Source of the DNA: Acidobacteriaceae bacterium
GTDB lineage: Bacteria > Acidobacteriota > Terriglobia > Terriglobales > Acidobacteriaceae
NCBI GenBank assembly: GCA_030037545.1
Contig: JASHRF010000067.1
Coordinates: forward strand, 1 to 33,377
Direction of reading: 5' to 3'
DNA: 33,377 nt
A program made the translations under genes and the position numbers. A model generated the notes under the pieces. It saw nothing but the letters and a program-made list of their open reading frames with translations. It did no database searches and was not told where the DNA came from. Below, one piece after another: positions 24,742-31,771 of the stretch (position 1 is the stretch's first letter; each line of letters starts with the position of its first letter).

Positions 24742-26163
24742 GTGAGCACAGTCGATCCGTCGTTATCCAACAACGACCTGAGGCCGACCCCGCCCGAGCG
24801 CCGCAGTTGGGGCTTCTACAACTACACCGCGCTGTGGTTCTCCATGTGCATGGAGATCACGAGCTATCAGCTTGCTTCGTCGCTGATCGCCAAGGGCATG
24901 GACTGGAAGCAGGCGGTAGTCACGGTACTGCTGGGAAACCTGATTGTGCTGATTCCGCTGCTGCTGAACGCGCACGCAGGCGCCAAGTACGGGATACCGT
25001 TTCCGGTGCTCATTCGCGCGCCCTTTGGGGTGCGGGGCGCGAACCTGGCGGCCATTCTGCGCGCCGTGGTGGCGTGCGGATGGTTTGGCATTCAGTCGTG
25101 GATCGGCGGAACGGCGATTCACGCCATGCTGGCGGTGATTTGGCCGGCGATAGCCGCGAGCCGCAGCGTTCTGTGGTCCTGCTTCCTGTTCTTCTGGCTG
25201 CTGAATATGGTTGTTGTCTGGTGCGGCGTGGAATCCATCAAGCGCCTGCAGGCGTTTGGCGCGCCTTTCATGTTCGTCATGGCCGGCGCGCTCCTCGTCT
25301 GGGTGCGGATGAAGGCGGGAAGTTTCGGCCAGATGCTCTCCACGCCCAGCCACTTCCACTCCACACATGAATTTCTGGCGGTATTCTTTCCTTCGCTCAC
25401 GGCCATGGTGGGTTACTGGGCCACGCTGGCGCTGAACATTCCTGACTTTACGCGCTATTCGAAATCGCAGAGCGCGCAATCGTGGGGACAGGCGTTCGGG
25501 CTGCCGGTGGCGATGGCCCTGTATACGTTTGTCGGCATCGCCGTGACTTCAGCTTCGGCAGTGCTGTTCGGGCACGCCATCTGGAACCCGATCGAGCTGA
25601 TCGGCGCGTTCCATCAGCCCGTAGTCGCGTTCCTGGCCATGATCGCCATCCTCGTGGCCACGCTGAATGTAAACATCGGCGCCAACGTGGTTTCGCCATC
25701 GAACGATTTCTCGAATCTCTATCCGCGGCTCATTAGCTTTCGAACCGGCGGATTAATCACCGGATTTCTGGGCCTCGCCATGTGCCCGTGGAAGCTGCTG
25801 GCCACGCCCGACGCGTACATCTTTGGCTGGCTGGTGGGCTACTCCGGATTGCTGGGGCCGGTGGCGGGCATCATGGTGGCGGATTATTTCCTGGTTCGCG
25901 GCACCGAGCTGGATGTGAACTCGCTCTATCATCGCAACGGGAGCTATGACTATACCAGGGGCGTGAATCCGCGCGCCATAATTGCGCTGGCCTTGGGTGT
26001 GGGCATCGCGCTGATCGGGTTGGCTCTGAAGCCGCTGCATTTTCTCTATGACTACGCGTGGTTTGTGGGTTTCTTCACGGCCGGCATTCTGTATGTGGCG
26101 ATGATGAAGCTGGCCGCGCCGGCGACCAGCTTGGCACCCTCGGCCGTGGAGGAGCAGGCATAG
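24742..26163 (+). CDS. NCS1-family nucleobase/hydantoin/allantoin-type permease
   Basis: A 473-residue cation symporter with about 12 membrane segments of the nucleobase:cation symporter-1 family (PF02133). Family landmarks are WGFYNYTALWFSMCMEITSY near residue 23, FPVLIRAPFGVRGANLAAI near residue 90, GWFGIQSWIGGTA (Trp-Gly region lining the site in Mhp1), VGYWATLALNIPDFTRY near residue 230 and NVNIGANVVSPSNDFSNLYP near residue 313. The substrate could be uracil, cytosine, allantoin or a hydantoin; no catabolic gene adjoins to decide. The GTG at 24742 has GGAGG six bases upstream inside a hairpin. A short inverted-repeat element begins at its stop codon. Confidence 0.92.
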   Translation: MSTVDPSLSNNDLRPTPPERRSWGFYNYTALWFSMCMEITSYQLASSLIAKGMDWKQAVVTVLLGNLIVLIPLLLNAHAGAKYGIPFPVLIRAPFGVRGANLAAILRAVVACGWFGIQSWIGGTAIHAMLAVIWPAIAASRSVLWSCFLFFWLLNMVVVWCGVESIKRLQAFGAPFMFVMAGALLVWVRMKAGSFGQMLSTPSHFHSTHEFLAVFFPSLTAMVGYWATLALNIPDFTRYSKSQSAQSWGQAFGLPVAMALYTFVGIAVTSASAVLFGHAIWNPIELIGAFHQPVVAFLAMIAILVATLNVNIGANVVSPSNDFSNLYPRLISFRTGGLITGFLGLAMCPWKLLATPDAYIFGWLVGYSGLLGPVAGIMVADYFLVRGTELDVNSLYHRNGSYDYTRGVNPRAIIALALGVGIALIGLALKPLHFLYDYAWFVGFFTAGILYVAMMKLAAPATSLAPSAVEEQA

Positions 26164-26321
26164 CATTTTCGGAAAAGGTGTAGACCGGAGCCCACCGCTG
26201 CTGAGTGGATTTTTCCTCTCCGTGCCCGCGGCGACAGGCGGCTCGCAAAGCCGGTGTCGCCGGGATGAGAGTAGAATCCGCTTTCGCAGCTCTCAAAAGT
26301 TCACAGTATTTCCGAAAATGC
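26163..26321. mobile_element. MITE-like element with 13-bp perfect terminal inverted repeats
   Basis: GCATTTTCGGAAA (26163-26175) and TTTCCGAAAATGC (26309-26321) are perfect inverted repeats bounding 159 bp; similarity extends weakly inward. The left end overlaps the TAG stop of the permease. Inside is a hairpin GGCGACA...TGTCGCC at 26230-26261. It has no coding capacity. No target-site duplication is obvious. Confidence 0.5.
26230..26261 (+). terminator. Stem-loop after the NCS1 permease (terminator-like, no T-run)
   Basis: GGCGACA (26230-26236) pairs with TGTCGCC (26255-26261), with an inner GGCT/AGCC stem around CGCAA. It lies 66 bases after the permease stop. The lack of a T-tract makes intrinsic termination uncertain. 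Confidence 0.4.
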
Positions 26322-26362
26322 CGTAGAACGGGCGCCGATGAGGAAACCGGCGGAGGAATGGT

Positions 26363-27094
26363 TTGAATCCCGAGGTGCTCCAGTGGATTGCTCTTCCTCT
26401 CGTGGCGCTGCTCGCCTCCACGCTGGCTGCGGTGACGGGCTTTGGTGGCGCAGCGGTTTTACTGCCCGTGCTGGTCGCGGTCTTCGGAATCCGCGCCGCG
26501 ATTCCAATCCTCACCGTGGCGCAATTGATCGGCAACGGCAGCCGCGTCTGGTTCAATTGCAGAGAGCTCAATTGGAAGGTGGTGGGTTGGTTCGCGCTCG
26601 GCGGCGTGCCCATGGCGCTCCTGGGAGGCTATCTGTTTGCGACCGCGCCGCGGCCTGCCCTGACGCGGCTCCTGGGCGCGTTTCTTCTTCTCATTGTGGT
26701 CTGGCGGCGCGCGCGGCCCCGCCAACCAAAGCCGTTTCCGGCCCCGGCGTTTGCCGGCATCGGCGCGGGCGCCAGCTTTCTTTCCGCGCTGCTGGGAAGC
26801 GTGGGGCCGATAATGGCGCCGTTTTTCCTCGCCTACGGGCTCGTGAAAAACGCCTATATCGGAACCGAGGCGCTTTCTACCGTGGTGATGCACGTCGCCA
26901 AGTTGATTGCTTACCGGCAAACAGCGGTGCTCACCGGCCCCGACGTGCTCGATGGCCTGGCGCTGGGTCCGATCATGATCCTCGGCTCGTTTCTGGGTAA
27001 ACGCGTTGTGAGCCGGTTGCCGGAGAAGGTGTTCGTGCTCATCATCGAAGCGGTGCTGATCGTAGCGGGGCTGGATTTTCTGATTCGCGGTTAG
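26363..27094 (+). CDS. TauE/SafE-family (sulfite exporter type) membrane permease
   Basis: A 243-residue protein with about 7-8 membrane segments of the TauE/SafE family (PF01925), implicated in export or import of small sulfur-containing anions. It starts with a hydrophobic helix and the family GFGGAAVLLPVLVA motif near residue 27, repeated in the second half as GAGASFLSALLGSVGPIMAP near residue 134, showing the usual internal duplication. STVVMHVAKLIAYR and the C-terminal GSFLGKRVVSRLPEKVF are also typical. The start is TTG at 26363 with GGAGG six bases upstream. An ATG at 26359 in another frame encodes only two codons and then stops, overlapping the TTG. The true substrate is unknown. Confidence 0.87.
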   Translation: MNPEVLQWIALPLVALLASTLAAVTGFGGAAVLLPVLVAVFGIRAAIPILTVAQLIGNGSRVWFNCRELNWKVVGWFALGGVPMALLGGYLFATAPRPALTRLLGAFLLLIVVWRRARPRQPKPFPAPAFAGIGAGASFLSALLGSVGPIMAPFFLAYGLVKNAYIGTEALSTVVMHVAKLIAYRQTAVLTGPDVLDGLALGPIMILGSFLGKRVVSRLPEKVFVLIIEAVLIVAGLDFLIRG

Positions 27095-27288
27095 TGCCCG
27101 GCAGTCGCATGAAACCGCGGCTCCTCTCCGGAGTCGTTCAAGTCAGGCTTTTGACTCCGCTTCCCTCCGCACGGTCGAATATCATCGCTCCGATAGGGTC
27201 GCCCCGCCGGGACTGGGGACCGATTTTGGCTTGAGTTCCCCACGCTAATGCGCGGGCTGCCACCCCCTTGCGGCGGCGTCGCCGGCTC

Positions 27289-27294
27289 TACAAT
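27289..27294 (+). promoter_or_regulatory. Candidate -10 box for a leaderless trmJ-like transcript
   Basis: TACAAT lies six bases before the TTG chosen as the start of the methyltransferase gene, so transcription would begin at or next to the start codon. A TTGCGG lies 15 bp upstream of it, shorter than the usual spacing. No Shine-Dalgarno is visible. Confidence 0.3.
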
Positions 27295-27300
27295 CGTTTC

Positions 27301-28080
27301 TTGCCCGCTATCGCCCAACCCGATCGCATTGAAGTGGTGCTGGTGTCGCCGCGTAACCCGCTGAACATTGGCGCGGCTGCGCGGGCTATGGCCAACTTCG
27401 GATTCACGCAGCTCTCCGTGGTCGCGCCTTACGAGACCCACTGGCGCGAGGCCAAATCGGCCGTGGGCGCCGAGGAGCTGCTCCAAAACGCGAAGGTCGC
27501 TGCATCCATCGAGGAAGCTGTAGCGGCGTGCACGCTGGTGGTGGGCACCGGAAGCCTGGAGCGCCGCAAAGCTGAGCAGACCGTCGTCGCACTGCCCGCT
27601 CTCGCTCCGCTGGTGGGCGAGGAGCTCGCCCGCGCCGGGCGAGTGGCGCTGGTCTTCGGGCCGGAAAAACGCGGGCTGACGCGAAACGACCTGGCCCTCT
27701 GCCACCTGCTCGCGGAAATCCCGACCGGCGCTCGACAGCCCTCGATGAATCTTGGCCAGGCGGTCGCCGTCTGCTTGTACGAGATCGCTGCCCGGCTGTT
27801 TCTGCCCACAGCCACGCAGGCGTTGTCTGGCGTCGCAGGTGTGCGCCGGACAGACGGCCCAGCAGATTCTCCGGCACCGCGCGCCCCGTCAGCGCGCCTC
27901 GAGGCGCTGGCCGAAGTGGTTGAAGAGGCGATGGCCGCGGCCGATTACTCCCCTCATGCCATGCGCGCGGCCAACGCCCGGGACCTGCGCCTGCTGCTGC
28001 GCCGCCTCAGTCTCACCGATCGCGACGCGCGCCGCATACTGGGTCTGTTTCGCCGCATTCTATGGCGATTGCGGCATTGA
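27301..28080 (+). CDS. TrmJ-like SPOUT RNA methyltransferase
   Basis: A SAM-dependent 2'-O-ribose RNA methyltransferase of the TrmH/SpoU superfamily. About 259 residues. The SPOUT knot motifs are in order: RIEVVLVSPRNPLNIGAAAR near the N-terminus (motif 1, with the N...NIG...R signature), ALVFGPEKRGLTRNDL near residue 110 (motif 2) and PSMNLGQAVAVCLYEI near residue 145 (motif 3). A C-terminal helical extension after residue 190 matches the TrmJ subgroup, which modifies position 32 of tRNA, but other targets are possible. The start is uncertain: TTG at 27301 (PAIAQPDRIEVV) or TTG at 27268; neither has a clear Shine-Dalgarno, and the former begins just downstream of a -10-like TACAAT. Confidence 0.85.
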   Translation: MPAIAQPDRIEVVLVSPRNPLNIGAAARAMANFGFTQLSVVAPYETHWREAKSAVGAEELLQNAKVAASIEEAVAACTLVVGTGSLERRKAEQTVVALPALAPLVGEELARAGRVALVFGPEKRGLTRNDLALCHLLAEIPTGARQPSMNLGQAVAVCLYEIAARLFLPTATQALSGVAGVRRTDGPADSPAPRAPSARLEALAEVVEEAMAAADYSPHAMRAANARDLRLLLRRLSLTDRDARRILGLFRRILWRLRH

Positions 28081-28114
28081 ATCTACCTCTCGGCATCCGG
28101 ATCGCGTGTCGAAG

Positions 28115-28142
28115 TTGAGGCGCGCCACAAAGGTTGTATAAA
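28115..28142 (+). promoter_or_regulatory. Sigma70-type promoter candidate for the TonB C-terminal protein gene
   Basis: TTGAGG (28115-28120), a 16-bp spacer and TATAAA (28137-28142), about 65 bp before the start codon at 28207. The hexamers are close to consensus, in an intergenic position and correctly oriented. Confidence 0.5.
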
Positions 28143-28206
28143 CCAGCGTCATAATTTTCTTCTGCCGCGGCCCAGTTCCTGTTAAAGTGGCGCTCAAGGC
28201 ATCAAA

Positions 28207-29571
28207 ATGGCGGCGATGATTCGGATTCGCGGCCGCTCCAGTGCTCCCCTTACAAGATATGCTTCGGGGTTGCCGGCGGCGGTTCTGGGACTTCTCACCT
28301 GGTCCTTGAGCGGAACCGCGCCCGCGCAGCAGCCTGTGGGGCCGCCTTCAGCGCAAGCGCCCGCGCCGGCCGCCGCACAACTCTCTAATACCGCGCCCAG
28401 TCTCGCGCCCATGCAGGCGCCGGCCGCCGGGCAAGCGGGTGGCATTACCGAGGACGAGCTCCGGCAGCTCCTGGTGGGCAAGACCTTTTACCTGCGCGGC
28501 GGCTATCTCGACGACTCCCTTAGCTTCAATGAGCACGGCGGCATCGTCGGCCACTCGCCACAAGGCTCCTACACGCTCTCGCTGGTCGAAATCGATAAGG
28601 TGCGGCTGAGTAAACATAAACTCGAGCTGGACGGCGTACGTTACGGACTGCACTTTCTGGGCGCTCTTCCTTACCAGGATCCATCTACAGCCGCCGATCG
28701 AGTGCGCATCACGCCCAGGAAGAAGATGGTGCGCATTACCGTTGACCGCGAACTGGTGGTCAAGCCGAAGAAGGTGAAGGCGGAGAAAGCGGCAAAGGCG
28801 ACGTCGCCAGCAGCGGCAGGGCCGGCTCCGTCAGCCGCGCAGCCGGAAACAACAACGTCCCAGACGAGCGCTCCGGCAAGCGTGGGTGCGCCCGTTTCCA
28901 CGGCGCCCGCTGCGGCTCAGCCCGCGAACCAGCAGGCTCCCCAACCCACCGGCGCGGGCGAGCCCGACGCGGAGGTTGCTGCGGCGCCCGAGGCCGAGCA
29001 GTCCGCCGAGCCGGGAAGCGTGACTACCACCACCTCACCGGCGCATTCGGCGCAGGTGTTAAAGGATGCGCTCCAGAATATCTTTGCGCCCCGGCTCGAC
29101 AAGCGCATGATGGCCGCCATGCCCGGCTTCTGGCAGCTCTACTATCAGGCTGTCGCCGCCAAATCCGATTACCGGCCCAGCGACCCGGCAGTGCAGAGCC
29201 AGAGCACCGTGGATCGAAAGGCCCGTTTGCTGACCGAATTCGTGCCCGAATCGAATCAGTACGCCCAGGATGCGGGCGTGGCAGGCATGGCTCTCTATCA
29301 CGCGGTGATCGGCGCGGACGGCACGCCCCGGGAGATCGCCGTGGTCCGGCCCATCGGCTTCGGCCTCGATGAGAACGCCGTAGCTTCCATCCGCAAAGCA
29401 AAATTCGAGCCGGCCATGAAGGATGGTAAGCCCGTGCCCGTGCTCCTCGATCTGATGGTCGAGTTCCGCATCTACTCCAAGCGCACGAACGTGGTAAGCG
29501 CCAGCGCCAAAGAGGCTGAGAAGCCGGCCGCCTCGCTGCCCGGCCCTTACAGCGTGCCGCGTCCGCAATAG
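28207..29571 (+). CDS. Secreted TonB C-terminal-domain protein
   Basis: A 454-residue exported protein. After a basic N-terminus, a hydrophobic stretch near residues 20-38 ends in APAQQ, consistent with a signal peptide or anchor. A folded region near residues 78-190 (ITEDELRQLLVGKTFYLRGG) has no family I recognise. A long Ala/Pro/Gln/Thr-rich linker spans about residues 195-280. The C-terminal part (about 355-425) fits the TonB C-terminal fold (PF03544): GMALYHAVIGADGTPREIAV, GFGLDENAVASIRKAKFEPA and PVLLDLMVEFRIY. Such single-domain proteins are numerous in Acidobacteriota and act in the periplasm; true energy transduction to an outer-membrane receptor is not shown. AAGG lies about seven bases before the ATG. 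Confidence 0.82.
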   Translation: MAAMIRIRGRSSAPLTRYASGLPAAVLGLLTWSLSGTAPAQQPVGPPSAQAPAPAAAQLSNTAPSLAPMQAPAAGQAGGITEDELRQLLVGKTFYLRGGYLDDSLSFNEHGGIVGHSPQGSYTLSLVEIDKVRLSKHKLELDGVRYGLHFLGALPYQDPSTAADRVRITPRKKMVRITVDRELVVKPKKVKAEKAAKATSPAAAGPAPSAAQPETTTSQTSAPASVGAPVSTAPAAAQPANQQAPQPTGAGEPDAEVAAAPEAEQSAEPGSVTTTTSPAHSAQVLKDALQNIFAPRLDKRMMAAMPGFWQLYYQAVAAKSDYRPSDPAVQSQSTVDRKARLLTEFVPESNQYAQDAGVAGMALYHAVIGADGTPREIAVVRPIGFGLDENAVASIRKAKFEPAMKDGKPVPVLLDLMVEFRIYSKRTNVVSASAKEAEKPAASLPGPYSVPRPQ

Positions 29572-29865
29572 CGAGCATTCCGGCATTTACCAGGTTGCTT
29601 GAGTCGCATCTACCTTAATAGCCCAGGACATTTTCTACTGATTTTCGAAAATTATTTACGGTTAAGAATTCTGATTTGGTCTCTGCCCGCTTCGGGAACA
29701 TTTCCATTTAAGAGTATTGCCCATCTCGGGAATGATTTACCGTGAAAACTTCCTGGCGGCGCAGGTAGATGGCAGTCTTGCGCATGAGTCCGCCTCCGTC
29801 TTACAGGCTGGACCTTGTCCTATTTTGTCTTACGTCCGCCTTCACCTGTCCCACGCCACCACTGC
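29572..29865. other. Intergenic region between convergent genes, AT-rich
   Basis: About 290 bp with lower GC content than the genes. A perfect 12-bp palindrome ATTTTCGAAAAT lies at 29641-29652. Two similar short blocks (TGCCCGCTTCGGGAA near 29682 and TGCCCATCTCGGGAAT near 29718) repeat about 36 bp apart, each with a small CCC...GGG stem. No ORF with protein-like features was found. Confidence 0.5.
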
Positions 29866-30036
29866 CTACTCTTCCCCGCGCAGCAAGTCCTCGACCTTCG
29901 GCTTGTGCTTCGCCTGGCGACCGGTGCGCGGCTGGTCCCGAACCACGCGCGAGGGTTTGGGCTGACCCACGCGTTCGCGGGCGTTGGCCTTCACTGCCTT
30001 GGCGGCCGAGAAACGTGCTGGTTTTCGTTTGGTCAC
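29866..30036 (-). CDS. Small basic hypothetical protein
   Basis: A 56-residue, highly basic protein rich in Lys, Arg and Ala: it starts TKRKPARFSAAKAVKANARE after the initiator and ends KHKPKVEDLLRGEE, with a Pro/Arg-rich middle. There is no Cys and no hydrophobic segment. The start is GTG at 30036 with GGAG seven bases upstream, a good ribosome binding site. The biased, non-random composition and the site argue that it is real. The composition suggests nucleic acid or ribosome association, but this is only a guess. It is divergent from the gene at 30171. Confidence 0.6.
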   Translation of the reverse strand: MTKRKPARFSAAKAVKANARERVGQPKPSRVVRDQPRTGRQAKHKPKVEDLLRGEE

Positions 30037-30072
30037 GACCGGTCTCCATTTCTCAAAAGTCCGCAAACACCG

Positions 30073-30104
30073 CCTGATCCCTTTGTCCCTTATCTCCTCA
30101 GGAG
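30073..30104. repeat. 8-nt periodic degenerate array ending in a Shine-Dalgarno
   Basis: In-phase 8-mers CCTGATCC, CTTTGTCC, then CTTATCTC, then CTCAGGAG. The last holds the AGGAG of a perfect ribosome binding site for an ATG at 30112. Related in sequence to the array at 1521-1552. Confidence 0.65.
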
Positions 30105-30170
30105 GATTAGTATGAAAGAAAACGCGGCTGCAGCAAAGTGCCGCTGCGGATTCTCCCCAGGACGGGAAGC

Positions 30171-30449
30171 ATGGAAGAGCGCGAATTCTTTAACGAAACC
30201 ACCGAGCAGCGCAGCCACACGCTCACGTGCCCCAAGTGCGGACAGGCCGCCGAGTACAAGGTCACCTGGGTGGTGCGCCGCAAGCGCTCCCAGTTGCCGC
30301 GCGGCGCCGACGAGCGCGATCGCGCCCGCTTCGCCAAGGCCCAGTCCTACATGGTGCGCCGCGACGACAAGCTGGCCTGTCAGAACACCCGCTGCCGCAA
30401 GCCCTTCGAGATCACCTCGCTGCAGTCGCTGGCCTTCCTCGTGGATTAG
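30171..30449 (+). CDS. Small zinc-finger-like hypothetical protein
   Basis: A 92-residue protein with LTCPKCGQAAEYKVTW near residues 18-33 and, about 50 residues later, DDKLACQNTRCRKPFEITS, giving CxxC and CxxxxC pairs that could bind one zinc ion. The part between is rich in Arg/Lys/Asp (RRKRSQLPRGADERDRARF). The function is unknown. I chose the ATG at 30171 (MEEREFFNE) with AGGA eight bases upstream; a GTG at 30138 is possible. Oddly, the strongest ribosome binding site in the area (AGGAGG then ATG at 30112) is 59 bases upstream in a different frame, which suggests either a leader ORF or a small frameshift. Confidence 0.65.
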   Translation: MEEREFFNETTEQRSHTLTCPKCGQAAEYKVTWVVRRKRSQLPRGADERDRARFAKAQSYMVRRDDKLACQNTRCRKPFEITSLQSLAFLVD

Positions 30450-30519
30450 AGCGCTTTTTGCAATACACGTAGACCGCTTGAGACCGTGAAAGCTTTTTCC
30501 TGACGAAAGAGCGCCGGCG
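30450..30519. repeat. Small inverted-repeat element after the zinc-finger-like gene
   Basis: GCGCTTTTTGC just after the TAG stop pairs imperfectly with GAAAGAGCGC near 30505-30514. The left end (AGAGCG... then CGTAGACCG near 30470) echoes the ends of the elements at 21195 and 26163, which likewise begin directly after TAG stops. Confidence 0.35.
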
Positions 30520-30656
30520 TGGGTAGCTCGGTTTAGACTAAACCCCAATGGCCGCTAGTCGGGCTGCTATCCGGCAGGACACCCCGTTCTAAAGGTTCTG
30601 TGCGATTCAACCAAAGCACGCATTCCTGCATCAAACTCGCTCGTCGGGGTCTTATT

Positions 30657-31256
30657 ATGATTGATCAAATCGCTCCTTCCATCGCCGAAGAGATCGGTTT
30701 AGGCGAGCACGTAGCATACTTTTTTAAGACCAACGCGGAACGGCTGGCGTTTGTGATTCCATATGTCGTCAACGGTCTGCGCCATCACGAACGGTGCATC
30801 TACATCGCCGACGAGAATACTGTGCCCGATATCCTGAACGAGTTCAAGCAGGCCGGAGTCGACATCGCCGAAGCCACGTCCAGCGGCGCGCTCAGTGTCG
30901 TTACCAAGCACGACACCTATCTCCGCCACGGCATGTTCGAGCCTGAGCGAATGATGGAGGACTTCGACCGCGACACCAGGTTTGCGCTGCAAAACGGGTT
31001 CACGGGCCTGCGCGCCACCGGCGAAATGTCCTGGGCACTCGACTTGCCGAGCGCTCTGGCACGGCTCTGCGATTACGAGCGGGAGCTGTGTCGCCGCTGG
31101 CCCACCCAGCTAGGCAGCCTCTGCCAATATAACGAGTCGCGCTTCCCCGGCCACGTGGTGAATCGAATGGCGGGCTGTCACTGCGTCGTCGTCCGCGACG
31201 GCAAAATCATTCGCTACCATTCCCACAAGTCCCAAAAGCAAATACACCTTGCATAG
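30657..31256 (+). CDS. MEDS-domain (DcmR-like sensory) protein
   Basis: A 199-residue single-domain protein of the MEDS type (PF14417), a RecA-like fold found in sensors such as DcmR. Typical sequence is IGLGEHVAYFFKTNAERLAF near residue 12, VVNGLRHHERCIYIADENT near residue 36, DTYLRHGMFEPERMMEDFDR near residue 85 and TGLRATGEMSWAL near residue 120, followed by the acidic YERELCRR. Usually the domain is joined to a histidine kinase or a helix-turn-helix; here it stands alone, so it may sense a ligand and act on a partner. The ATG at 30657 follows GGGG at eight bases; the frame is open to 30600. Three Cys are near the end of the domain (CQYNES, GCHC). No kinase or regulator adjoins it. Confidence 0.85.
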   Translation: MIDQIAPSIAEEIGLGEHVAYFFKTNAERLAFVIPYVVNGLRHHERCIYIADENTVPDILNEFKQAGVDIAEATSSGALSVVTKHDTYLRHGMFEPERMMEDFDRDTRFALQNGFTGLRATGEMSWALDLPSALARLCDYERELCRRWPTQLGSLCQYNESRFPGHVVNRMAGCHCVVVRDGKIIRYHSHKSQKQIHLA

Positions 31257-31288
31257 GCAGCGGATTTTGTCGCTTCGGGGATGGGGTT

Positions 31289-31309
31289 CCGCCTTTCTCT
31301 GAAAGGCGG
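31289..31309 (+). terminator. Terminator-like hairpin after the MEDS gene
   Basis: CCGCCTTTC (31289-31297) and GAAAGGCGG (31301-31309) form a perfect 9-bp stem with a TCT loop, 33 bases after the MEDS gene stop. Only a weak CCCTTTG follows, so termination efficiency is uncertain. Confidence 0.55.
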
Positions 31310-31425
31310 CCCTTTGTGCGGGCTCAACTCCTCTGCGACGCCATCAAGCTCGGCGCCGCGCTGCTGGCACATGCATGGCGTCAGACTGGCGCGCCGCCGC
31401 CGGCATGTGATTGAATCAAACTTGT

Positions 31426-31440
31426 CGGGCGCTTCGCCCG
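31426..31440 (+). promoter_or_regulatory. Short hairpin just before the ribosome binding site of the small membrane protein
   Basis: CGGGCG-CTT-CGCCCG (6-bp GC stem, 3-nt loop) ends four bases before the GAGGAG Shine-Dalgarno of the gene at 31455. It might stabilise the 5' end of the mRNA or affect initiation. Confidence 0.35.
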
Positions 31441-31454
31441 GCGAGGAGATCGAG

Positions 31455-31733
31455 ATGGCTAACTCTCTGCTTCCCCCCGAAGAGCGCAACCTGACTCCCG
31501 AGCAGGTGGAGGCTCTGGACAAGCGCCGCGACCTGGGCCACACGCTTCTGGTGATCGCGGGCCAATTCACGGTTCTGGCCGCGGTGCTGCTGCTCTGGGT
31601 AGGGCAGGACCTGAGCTATTCGCCGGGCTGGGCGCACCCCATGGCCTATTACTTCTTCCTGGCCCTGATCCTGATTGCGGTCTTTGGCATCGCCGGCTTG
31701 GCTCTGCGCCGCGGCACCCCGCGCATCGACTGA
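31455..31733 (+). CDS. Small two-helix membrane protein, hypothetical
   Basis: A 92-residue protein with a soluble N-terminus (ANSLLPPEERNLTPEQVEAL) and two hydrophobic helices: HTLLVIAGQFTVLAAVLLLW near residues 29-48 and MAYYFFLALILIAVFGIAGL near residues 63-82, ending in a short basic tail. I do not recognise a family. The ATG at 31455 has GAGGAG six bases upstream; the longer frame from 31281 would start inside the terminator-like hairpin. It is convergent with the HtrA gene, 38 bp apart. Possibly a membrane accessory protein, but no function is supported. Confidence 0.75.
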   Translation: MANSLLPPEERNLTPEQVEALDKRRDLGHTLLVIAGQFTVLAAVLLLWVGQDLSYSPGWAHPMAYYFFLALILIAVFGIAGLALRRGTPRID

Positions 31734-31771
31734 ATTCGGATATAGAGAGCCGGCAAGGCCCACGCCAACTC

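Noticed and set aside
24708..25370. A 220-codon frame beginning at ATG 24708
   Set aside because: It is out of frame with the NCS1 permease and has Arg-rich shadow composition. The ATG lies just before the Shine-Dalgarno hairpin and could at most be a leader start.
30520..30600. tRNA-like stretch GGGTAGCTCGGTTTAGAC
   Set aside because: It resembles a D-loop by eye, but no acceptor stem or T-loop (GTTCGANTC) fits around it.
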